Shown piece by piece: positions 1 through 5,255 of a stretch of 8,646 nucleotides of DNA (position 1 is its first letter; every line of letters starts with the position of its first letter). The position numbers were made by a program, and so were the translations under genes. The notes under the pieces were generated by a model. It was given only the letters and a program-made list of their open reading frames with translations, was not told the origin of the DNA and did no database searches. This stretch comes from M269 sp964625615 (GTDB lineage Bacteria; Pseudomonadota; Gammaproteobacteria; Enterobacterales; Alteromonadaceae): contig CAZVDU010000163.1 of assembly GCA_964625615.1 (NCBI GenBank), positions 1 to 8,646 on the forward strand, read 5' to 3'.

Positions 1-16
1 TTCGTTCTCAATACTT

Positions 17-77
17 TTTGTTGACAACAAACCTAAGTAATCGTGCTTCATGTTACTTGGCTCTCAATGTTGGAGAG
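17..77 (-). promoter_or_regulatory. Contiguous hairpin-forming repeats in the presumed rne 5' leader
   Basis: Three inverted repeats lie end to end. At 61-77 CTCTC pairs with GAGAG across a 7-base loop. At 32-60 CC-AAGTAA pairs with TTACTTGG with one bulged T and a 12-base loop. At 17-31 lies the 15-bp odd palindrome TTTGTTGACAACAAA. Read leftward they would be successive stem-loops in the transcript. In E. coli the rne 5' UTR is structured and RNase E uses it for feedback control of its own mRNA. I infer an equivalent role from position only and did not match the E. coli stem-loops by sequence. The palindrome could instead be a protein-binding site. Confidence 0.4.
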
Positions 78-90
78 ACTTAACCTAATA

Positions 91-120
91 ATTATCTCAT
101 TAAAAGTGAAAACGTAGCAA
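91..120 (-). promoter_or_regulatory. Candidate leftward sigma70 promoter, presumed rne
   Basis: Read on the minus strand, TTGCTA (120-115) is followed after 18 bases by GATAAT (96-91). The -35 matches consensus at 4 of 6 positions and the -10 at 5 of 6. Transcription would start near position 84, just upstream of the stem-loops at 77-17. The assignment to rne rests on gene order alone. AT-rich DNA gives such matches by chance fairly often. Confidence 0.3.
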
Positions 121-159
121 GCAATATATGCGATATGCATAACTTAAATTAGGTTTTCA

Positions 160-168
160 TGTTATAAC
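160..168 (+). promoter_or_regulatory. Candidate extended -10 promoter for rluC
   Basis: TGT followed directly by TATAAC (163-168) fits the extended -10 pattern TGn-TATAAT with 5 of 6 matches in the hexamer. No good -35 box is present at 16-18 bp, which extended -10 promoters can tolerate. A transcript from here would start near 175 and carry AAAGG (192-196), which is 22 bases from the rluC ATG, too far to act as its Shine-Dalgarno. A competing candidate is at 204-218. Confidence 0.3.
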
Positions 169-203
169 GCGAAAATAAATCAGCACAAATTAAAGGTTTG
201 ATT

Positions 204-218
204 TAGAATGCGCGACCT
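204..218 (+). promoter_or_regulatory. Candidate -10 plus GC-rich discriminator abutting the rluC ATG
   Basis: TAGAAT (204-209; 5 of 6 matches to TATAAT) is followed by GCGCGACCT and then the rluC ATG at 219. The arrangement closely copies the yceD promoter (TATCAT, GCGCGCCCT, ATG). A GC-rich segment between the -10 and the start site is typical of stringently controlled rRNA-type promoters. The -35 region at 16-18 bp is poor (3 of 6 at best), so this is weaker than the yceD case. If used, the rluC mRNA would have almost no leader. Confidence 0.35.
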
Positions 219-1163
219 ATGAGTGATACTGAATTTAACAAAGTCCAATTCATCACAGTTGATGCCGATTTCGAAGGGCAACGTGTTGATAATTACCTAA
301 AGAATATTCTTAAAGGCGTGCCTAAAAGTATGATCTATAGGATCATCCGTAAGGGCGAAGTTCGAATTAATAAAGGACGGGTTAAGCCCGAATATAAGCT
401 TAAAGGCGGGGATTATCTGCGAGTACCTCCGGTCAGGGTATCTGAACCAAATGAGTTGCCATCGACCAATTTATCAAAGGTTGCTAGCCTTGAATCCCAT
501 ATTTTGTTTGAGGATGACATACTTATTGTATTGAACAAGCCCTCAGGAATGGCGGTTCATGGTGGTAGTGGTTTAAGCTTTGGAGTGATTGAGTCATTAA
601 GAGCCTTAAGACCTCAACAGAAGTTTCTAGAACTTGTACATCGCTTAGATAGGGCAACATCAGGTTGTCTTTTGATCGCCAAAAAACGCTCAGCACTTAA
701 ACACTTGCACGAGCAATTGAGGTTAAAGACCGTTGATAAGCGCTATCAAGCATTAGTGAGTGGGCGTTGGCCTCAGAACAGGTTTAAGGTGAAAGCGCCA
801 TTGCAAAAGAATGTTTTAAAATCTGGTGAGAGAATGGTGTTTGTAAATCCTGAGGGAAAGCCATCAGAGACAAGGTATCGAATTCTCAGTCAATATAACG
901 ATGCTACACTCGTCGAAGCTAGCCCTGTAACAGGGCGCACACATCAGATAAGGGTTCATTGTCAGCATGCTGGGCACCCCATCGCGCTTGATGACAAATA
1001 CGGTGAACAAGTTTTTGACTCAACGTTAAAGGTACTTGGTCTGGATAGGCTATTTCTACATGCACATTCTATTCGTTTTATTCATCCGAAGACGTCAGAG
1101 CAGGTGAAATATGAAGCGCCGCTTGATTCAAAATTAACAACTGTTTTAGAGAAGTTGTCATGA
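219..1163 (+). CDS. rluC: 23S rRNA pseudouridine(955/2504/2580) synthase RluC
   Basis: RluC converts three uridines of 23S rRNA (E. coli positions 955, 2504, 2580) to pseudouridine. The 314-aa protein matches the family length (E. coli 319). An N-terminal S4 RNA-binding domain spans about residues 17-75, including GVPKSMIYRIIRKGEVRIN. The RluA-type catalytic domain follows, with LNKPSGMAVHGGSG at about 105-118, the catalytic motif HRLDR at 141-145 with Asp144 as nucleophile, and GRTHQIRVH at 239-247. Residue 146 is Ala where E. coli RluC has Asp; Ala occurs there in RluA, so activity is not in doubt. ATG 219 is the first start after an in-frame stop at 204-206, and it has no nearby Shine-Dalgarno. 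The stop overlaps the start of the next gene (ATGA), implying translational coupling. Confidence 0.96.
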   Translation: MSDTEFNKVQFITVDADFEGQRVDNYLKNILKGVPKSMIYRIIRKGEVRINKGRVKPEYKLKGGDYLRVPPVRVSEPNELPSTNLSKVASLESHILFEDDILIVLNKPSGMAVHGGSGLSFGVIESLRALRPQQKFLELVHRLDRATSGCLLIAKKRSALKHLHEQLRLKTVDKRYQALVSGRWPQNRFKVKAPLQKNVLKSGERMVFVNPEGKPSETRYRILSQYNDATLVEASPVTGRTHQIRVHCQHAGHPIALDDKYGEQVFDSTLKVLGLDRLFLHAHSIRFIHPKTSEQVKYEAPLDSKLTTVLEKLS

Positions 1164-1831
1164 AACATAAATACGTTATTTTCGATTGGGACGGTACGTT
1201 AATGGACTCTGTAGGTCGTATCGTTAAATGCATGCAGCTTATCGCCAAAGAATTATCCCTAACAGTGCCTTCTTCTGACGATGTTAAAGGCATTATTGGA
1301 ATTAGCCTATATCCAGGGATCAAACAGTTGTTCCCTTCAGCAACTGATGAAATGGTAGAAAAGTTATTTGATGGCTATAAATCTCACTACCTTAAGTTAG
1401 ATGAAACACCGTCACCTATGTTTGATGGCGTTGATACTATGCTTAGTCGATTATGTGAACAAGGCCATGAACTTGCTGTAGCGACTGGCAAAGCGAGAAG
1501 GGGATTGGTACGTGCTTGGAATCATCATCAAGGTTTCGCTGATTATTTCGTAGCCTCGAGATGTGCAGACGAAACAGAATCTAAACCTCATCCAGATATG
1601 CTCAATCAATTGCTGAACGAACGGCAATTTAGTATTCGAGAAGCCGTTATGGTTGGAGACAGTATCCACGACCTAAACATGGCCAAATCCATTGGTATGG
1701 ATTGCATAGGTGTTAGTTTTGGAGCTGCGAGCAAGGAGTCTTTGCAAGCGCTCGAACCATTGGCTGTTGTAGACAGTATTGCAGAGTTAGATAGCTTCTT
1801 ACTGGATTTTAATAAAATAAAACCTGCATAA
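1160..1831 (+). CDS. HAD-IA family hydrolase, phosphoglycolate phosphatase-like
   Basis: This 223-aa protein is a haloacid dehalogenase-type phosphatase. Motif I is FDWDGTLMDS (residues 8-17) with nucleophile Asp9 and general acid/base Asp11. Motif II is VATGK with Thr109. Motif III is SKPHPD with Lys142. Motif IV is GDSIHD with Asp167 and Asp171, which bind Mg2+. The helical cap lies between motifs I and II at about residues 17-90. No signal peptide is visible. The substrate cannot be read from the sequence. An HAD gene directly after rluC is conserved in Pseudomonas and other gammaproteobacteria, which hints at housekeeping phosphate removal, possibly from a nucleotide or sugar phosphate. 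The ATG overlaps the rluC stop by four bases, so it is very likely co-translated with rluC. It ends 3 bp before the convergent maf gene. Confidence 0.92.
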   Translation: MKHKYVIFDWDGTLMDSVGRIVKCMQLIAKELSLTVPSSDDVKGIIGISLYPGIKQLFPSATDEMVEKLFDGYKSHYLKLDETPSPMFDGVDTMLSRLCEQGHELAVATGKARRGLVRAWNHHQGFADYFVASRCADETESKPHPDMLNQLLNERQFSIREAVMVGDSIHDLNMAKSIGMDCIGVSFGAASKESLQALEPLAVVDSIAELDSFLLDFNKIKPA

Positions 1832-1834
1832 AGC

Positions 1835-2428
1835 TTATAGATTTGCTTTAGCTAAAGACAGTAAGTCGACGCCGAATTCATCAAATAGCTCATTTAATGC
1901 AATTAAGGGTAATCCAACTAATGAGTTTGGATCTCTACCATTTAGGGATTCAAATAATAAAATACCGAGCCCTTCACACATAAAGCTTCCTGCACAATTG
2001 TATGGCTGTTCTATATTAAGGTAATGCTCAATCTGAGTTAGTGTGAGTGTTTTAAATTTAACTTCGAAAGGTTCAACATGTGACTTGTACGTATTATTGG
2101 TAGCATCCAGTAAGCAAAGCCCAGTGTAGAACATTACACTTTGTCCGCTGGATAATCTTAATTGCTCGTTGGCGTTTTGATGATTACCCGGCTTGCTAAG
2201 TAGTTTATTGTTCACACAAGCAACTTGGTCTGAACCAATAATGTATCCTGAGCAAGTTTCACCTATAGCTTGTGCTTTCTGAATAGCTAAACGCTCTGCA
2301 ATTTCAATCGGAGATTCATTGTTTAACGGTGTTTCGTCGATATTTGGAGAGGCACTTTCAAAGTTTAAATTTAGCTTTTGTAACAGTGTTTTTCGATAAG
2401 GCGAAGTCGAAGCTAATGTGATTTGCAT
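1835..2428 (-). CDS. maf: Maf-family nucleotide pyrophosphatase, YceF type (m7GTP pyrophosphatase)
   Basis: Maf proteins hydrolyse the alpha-beta phosphate bond of non-canonical or modified nucleoside triphosphates; E. coli YceF prefers m7GTP. The 197-aa product aligns along its whole length with YceF (194 aa). It has the N-terminal motif ASTSPYR (residues 6-12), IDETP at 30-34, the catalytic-base motif GSDQ with Asp67, FYTG at 100-103, CAGSF at 145-149 and GRDPNSLVGLPL at 164-175. Residue 150 is Met where I recall Lys in E. coli YceF. The start is supported by GAG about nine bases upstream. A lone -10-like TATAAA lies at 2448-2443 on the minus strand with no good -35. The gene faces away from its neighbours, whereas in E. 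coli yceF has its own position next to yceD and rluC. Confidence 0.93.
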   Translation of the reverse strand: MQITLASTSPYRKTLLQKLNLNFESASPNIDETPLNNESPIEIAERLAIQKAQAIGETCSGYIIGSDQVACVNNKLLSKPGNHQNANEQLRLSSGQSVMFYTGLCLLDATNNTYKSHVEPFEVKFKTLTLTQIEHYLNIEQPYNCAGSFMCEGLGILLFESLNGRDPNSLVGLPLIALNELFDEFGVDLLSLAKANL

Positions 2429-2489
2429 ACAATAATTCTCAATTTATAGCTAAAAGCACGTAGGATAAGGGATTAATAGCATTTTTTCT

Positions 2490-2527
2490 TTGACTAAATG
2501 CAAACTCAACTATATCATGCGCGCCCT
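2490..2527 (+). promoter_or_regulatory. Strong sigma70 promoter with rRNA-type discriminator for yceD-rpmF-plsX-fab
   Basis: TTGACT (2490-2495) and TATCAT (2513-2518) are separated by exactly 17 bp, and each hexamer matches consensus at 5 of 6 positions. An AT-rich stretch with a T6 run (2471-2489) upstream could act as an UP element. After the -10 comes GCGCGCCC (2519-2526), very like the GC-rich discriminator of rrn P1 promoters, which makes them sensitive to ppGpp/DksA and growth rate. Transcription would begin at about 2525-2528, at or just before the yceD ATG (2528). This makes the longer reading of yceD from 2498 untenable and predicts a leaderless or nearly leaderless mRNA. Confidence 0.65.
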
Positions 2528-3055
2528 ATGCAGAAAGTGAAACTGCCAAAGCAGCTTGATCCCGTAAAAAATGCTCAGAAGGGTGCCAAATATGAAGGCA
2601 TCATGCTGTCGTGTGATATGGTAAGGCTGAATGAAGCAGTCACTGATGTAGCAGATGACATTGATATAAAAGTTATGTTCGATATCGACGCGCAGGGACT
2701 GGCTTTTTTTCAAGGTGATTTGTCAACGTCAGTTAAGCTAATCTGTCAAAGATGCAATGAAGTTTATACGCAGGTTGTTAATACAGATTTTTGTTTTAGT
2801 CCGTATAATGACACGCAAAATATAGATGATTTGCCGGATGTTTATGAGCCGGTAGAGGTCAATGACCATGGAGAAGTCAATCTAGTCGAATTGTTTGAAG
2901 ATGAACTGATGCTATCTTTACCGATAGTTGCCATGCACCCTGAGAAGGAGTGTAAGGTATCAGCCAGTGGGATGACGTTCGGTGAAATTGAACCGGAAGC
3001 AGAACAACCAAACCCCTTTGCGGTGTTGAAAGAACTTAAGCAAAATCAGGAGTAG
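2528..3055 (+). CDS. yceD: YceD/DUF177 protein, 23S rRNA accumulation protein
   Basis: YceD (DUF177) is needed for normal 23S rRNA accumulation in E. coli and plants and acts in 50S subunit production. The 175-aa product fits the family (E. coli 173). It begins MQKVKLPKQLDP, nearly identical to the E. coli N-terminus. It carries CQRC at 73-76, CFSP at 89-92, YEPVEVNDHGEVNL at 106-119, an acidic EDEL segment, a later HPEKEC with Cys142, and the C-terminal PNPFAVLKELK at 161-171. An in-frame ATG at 2498 would add ten residues, but it has no Shine-Dalgarno, is absent from the E. coli protein and lies upstream of the expected transcription start. Start 2528 also lacks a Shine-Dalgarno, consistent with leaderless translation. 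It ends 3 bp before rpmF, the usual gene pair. Confidence 0.95.
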   Translation: MQKVKLPKQLDPVKNAQKGAKYEGIMLSCDMVRLNEAVTDVADDIDIKVMFDIDAQGLAFFQGDLSTSVKLICQRCNEVYTQVVNTDFCFSPYNDTQNIDDLPDVYEPVEVNDHGEVNLVELFEDELMLSLPIVAMHPEKECKVSASGMTFGEIEPEAEQPNPFAVLKELKQNQE

Positions 3056-3058
3056 ACA

Positions 3059-3229
3059 ATGGCGGTACAACAGAATCGTAAAACTCGTTCCAAGCGTGGC
3101 ATGCGTCGTTCACACGATGCGCTAACTGGCGAGACTTTGTCAGTTGACGCTACTTCAGGTGAGACTCATCGTCGTCACCATGTAACGGCTGACGGTTATT
3201 ATCGTGGCAAAAAGGTTATCGCTGACTAA
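3059..3229 (+). CDS. rpmF: 50S ribosomal protein bL32
   Basis: This small gene encodes 56 residues of the basic large-subunit protein bL32. It begins MAVQQNRKTRSKRGMRRSHD, essentially the E. coli N-terminus (57 aa), and ends with HHVTADGYYRGKKVIAD. There are no cysteines, so this is the zinc-independent form usual in gammaproteobacteria. A strong Shine-Dalgarno, AGGAG (3048-3052), lies six bases before the ATG and overlaps the end of yceD, whose stop is at 3053-3055. It is thus positioned for high translation and coupling with yceD. plsX follows after 11 bp. Confidence 0.97.
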   Translation: MAVQQNRKTRSKRGMRRSHDALTGETLSVDATSGETHRRHHVTADGYYRGKKVIAD

Positions 3230-3240
3230 GCAATAACATT

Positions 3241-4266
3241 TTGTTCGATCTAACCCTTGCGTTAGACGTAATGGGGGGCGATATTGGCCCCCTTATTACT
3301 ATCCCTGCAGTTACCTCAACAGCAAGAAAGCATCCTAATATACGGTTTGTCTTATTCGGACAAGCTAAAATCATTAACGATCATCTCGATAAAAGCTCAG
3401 ATTTTTCTCCAGAACAAATAACCATTGTCGACTGCGAACAAACAGTGGCAATGGACGAATCCCCGTTAAGTGCGTTGCGCCATAAATCACAATCGTCAAT
3501 GGCAATGTGTATCAAACATGTTGAACAAGGCGGTGCAGATGCCTGTGTTAGCGCTGGCAATACAGGTGCTCTAATGGCGATGGCAAACTACTACTTAAAA
3601 ACCTTACCCGGTATTGATAGACCCGCTTTAATTTCGTCAATTCCTATCTCAGACGACCACAGTGTTTATTTGCTTGATTTGGGTGCTAATGTAAATAGTG
3701 ATTCAGAGATTTTGTTTCAGTATGCTGTGATGGGAAGTGTTTTATCTGAAGCAGTGGGTGGTATAAGTAATCCGCGTATTGCATTACTGAATGTCGGTGC
3801 AGAGCAAATTAAAGGTAACGATAAAGTTAAAAATGCAGCACAACTACTCGTTGATGCGCCTGAATTAAATTATATTGGCTTTGTTGAAGGCAACGATATA
3901 TTCAGTCATAACGCAGATGTTATTGTAACAGATGGTTTCACTGGAAACGTTGCACTAAAATCAAGTGAAGGCTTAGCCAAGTTAGTACTGAGCGAGCTAA
4001 AACGTATCTCTGATGCAAACTGGACTAACCGTTTACTCGCAAAAATTGCTCTCCCTCTATTAAAAAAAGTCGTTAAGCAAATGAACCCCGACCAGTACAA
4101 CGGTGCGAGTCTGATAGGATTGCGCGGAATTGTGGTTAAGAGTCATGGAAACGCCTCAGTTGAAGCGTTTTGTTATGCAATTGAAGAAGCCATTCATCAA
4201 GCAACTCGACAAGTTCCTACAAGAATCAAAAATCGAATCGAAACACTTTTAATAGAAAGGCCTTGA
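3241..4266 (+). CDS. plsX: Phosphate acyltransferase PlsX (acyl-ACP:phosphate transacylase)
   Basis: PlsX makes acyl-phosphate from acyl-ACP and phosphate, supplying PlsY for the first step of phospholipid synthesis; it is a peripheral membrane enzyme. The 341-aa product carries LTLALDVMGGDIGP (4-17), CVSAGNTGALM (102-112), LLDLGANVNSDSE (144-156), ALLNVGAEQIKG (181-192), DGFTGNVALK (231-240) and MNPDQYNGASLIGLRG (281-296). The likely start is TTG 3241. The first ATG (3271) falls inside the conserved VMGGD motif, and no upstream ATG or GTG is possible before the rpmF stop. ATT 3238, one codon upstream, is an alternative. No clear Shine-Dalgarno is present (TAAG at 3227-3230 at best), so initiation probably depends on coupling to rpmF 11 bp upstream. 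A GC-rich hairpin sits at 3273-3293. The stop is 3 bp before fabH. Confidence 0.95.
   Translation: MFDLTLALDVMGGDIGPLITIPAVTSTARKHPNIRFVLFGQAKIINDHLDKSSDFSPEQITIVDCEQTVAMDESPLSALRHKSQSSMAMCIKHVEQGGADACVSAGNTGALMAMANYYLKTLPGIDRPALISSIPISDDHSVYLLDLGANVNSDSEILFQYAVMGSVLSEAVGGISNPRIALLNVGAEQIKGNDKVKNAAQLLVDAPELNYIGFVEGNDIFSHNADVIVTDGFTGNVALKSSEGLAKLVLSELKRISDANWTNRLLAKIALPLLKKVVKQMNPDQYNGASLIGLRGIVVKSHGNASVEAFCYAIEEAIHQATRQVPTRIKNRIETLLIERP
3273..3293 (+). promoter_or_regulatory. GC-rich hairpin just inside plsX
   Basis: GGGGGC (3274-3279) pairs perfectly with GCCCCC (3287-3292), plus a G-T pair at 3273/3293, around the 7-base loop GATATTG. TTATTACTAT follows. The stem lies 32 bases after the plsX start and encodes the conserved MGGDIGP stretch, so protein constraint explains part of it, but the perfect match comes from codon choices such as GGG-GGC and GGC-CCC. 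It could slow ribosomes, weakly attenuate transcription or protect upstream rpmF mRNA. None of this is shown by sequence alone. Confidence 0.45.
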
Positions 4267-4269
4267 GTA

Positions 4270-5229
4270 ATGTATTCAAGAATTATTGGTACTGGTAGTT
4301 ATTATCCAAGCCAGGTGCTGAGTAATACTGATCTAGAGTCTATGGTTGATACAACCGATCAGTGGATAACAGAACGTACTGGTATTAAAGAGCGCCGAAT
4401 TATGTCGGTTAACGAAACAGCATCAAGCATGGGTACAGAAGCTTCGAAAAGAGCTATTGAAGCAGCAGGAATCGATCCCAAAACTATTGATCTTATCGTT
4501 TGCGCGACAACGAGCCATTGGCGTGCTATGCCAAGTGCTGCTTGTGAGATACAGAATAATTTAAATCTTGATGGGATAGGGGCGTTTGATGTCGCAGCTG
4601 CATGCGCAGGTTACTGCTATGCGTTAAGCGTTGCTGATCAATATATTCGATCGGGTATGTGTAAACGAATCCTTGTTGTTGGGACGGATAGTTTGAGCAC
4701 CATGATGGACCCAGAAGATCGTAGCACATTGATCTTATTTGGTGATGCAGCAGGTGCAACCTTGTTAGAAGCGAGTGAAGAACCTGGTATCCTATCAACG
4801 CATATCCATGCAGCAGGGTCTTATGCAGAATTGCTCTATGTCAATAATCCAAAACGCAAAGAAGAGAGTTCAGTACATGATAGTTACCTACGTATGAAGG
4901 GTAACGAAGTGTTTAAGGTCGCGGTAACAAGGCTGAGTGAACTGGTCGATCAAACACTCAGTGCTAATGGTATGGATAAATCAGACCTAGATTGGCTGAT
5001 CCCTCACCAAGCTAATTTTAGAATTATTAAAGCTATTGCTAAAAAATTGGATATGTCGATGGATCAGGTTGTATTGACTTTAGAAAAATATGGCAATACA
5101 TCGGCAGCAACTGTGCCTACAGCACTGGATACGGCGATTAGAGATGGTAGAATACAGCGCGGTCAGAACTTATTATTAGAAGCGTTTGGTGGCGGGTTTA
5201 CCTGGGCATCGGCGTTAGTTCGTTATTAA
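4270..5229 (+). CDS. fabH: Beta-ketoacyl-ACP synthase III (KAS III)
   Basis: FabH condenses acetyl-CoA with malonyl-ACP to start fatty acid chains. The 319-aa product aligns with E. coli FabH (317). The catalytic triad is Cys112 (in AAACAGY), His246 (PHQAN) and Asn276 (GNTSAA). Trp32 and Arg36, which contact CoA, are present in QWITERTGIKER, and the C-terminal glycine-rich EAFGGGFTW is intact at 304-312. A small two-residue expansion relative to E. coli lies around 190-206. Initiation at ATG 4270 is supported by AAAGG about nine bases upstream. It sits 3 bp after plsX and is presumably co-transcribed and coupled with it. fabD follows after 26 bp of AT-rich sequence. Confidence 0.97.
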   Translation: MYSRIIGTGSYYPSQVLSNTDLESMVDTTDQWITERTGIKERRIMSVNETASSMGTEASKRAIEAAGIDPKTIDLIVCATTSHWRAMPSAACEIQNNLNLDGIGAFDVAAACAGYCYALSVADQYIRSGMCKRILVVGTDSLSTMMDPEDRSTLILFGDAAGATLLEASEEPGILSTHIHAAGSYAELLYVNNPKRKEESSVHDSYLRMKGNEVFKVAVTRLSELVDQTLSANGMDKSDLDWLIPHQANFRIIKAIAKKLDMSMDQVVLTLEKYGNTSAATVPTALDTAIRDGRIQRGQNLLLEAFGGGFTWASALVRY

Positions 5230-5255
5230 ATTTTAATTATACTCGGAATAAAAAT

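Larger units (their letters stand above)
1..218. other. Non-coding region upstream of rluC, presumed rne-rluC divergent region
   Basis: No convincing protein gene lies here. In E. coli, Pseudomonas and many other gammaproteobacteria, rluC is divergently transcribed from rne with a long rne 5' untranslated region between them. By that gene order the leftward part should be the rne leader, but no rne coding sequence is in the window, so this is inference. The sequence is AT-rich and contains three adjacent inverted repeats (17-77), a candidate leftward promoter (91-120) and two candidate rightward -10 elements for rluC (163-168 and 204-209). An 8-bp inverted repeat, AACCTAAT at 82-89 and ATTAGGTT at 148-155, flanks the leftward promoter candidate; its meaning is unknown. 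Confidence 0.6.

Noticed and set aside
208..222. Four-codon upstream frame (ATG CGC GAC CTA TGA) overlapping the rluC start
   Set aside because: AAAGG at 192-196 is at a tolerable distance, so a leader peptide was considered. The same bases are better explained as the end of a -10 element plus a GC-rich discriminator, as at yceD, and a four-codon frame is easily found by chance.
2498..2527. Ten-residue N-terminal extension of YceD from ATG 2498
   Set aside because: There is no Shine-Dalgarno, the E. coli protein starts at the position equivalent to 2528, and the stretch contains the spacer, -10 and discriminator of a strong promoter.
5238..5243. TATACT -10-like box in the fabH-fabD gap as a fabD promoter
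   Set aside because: The hexamer is good (5 of 6), but no acceptable -35 or extended -10 accompanies it and the gap is AT-rich, so it is not called.
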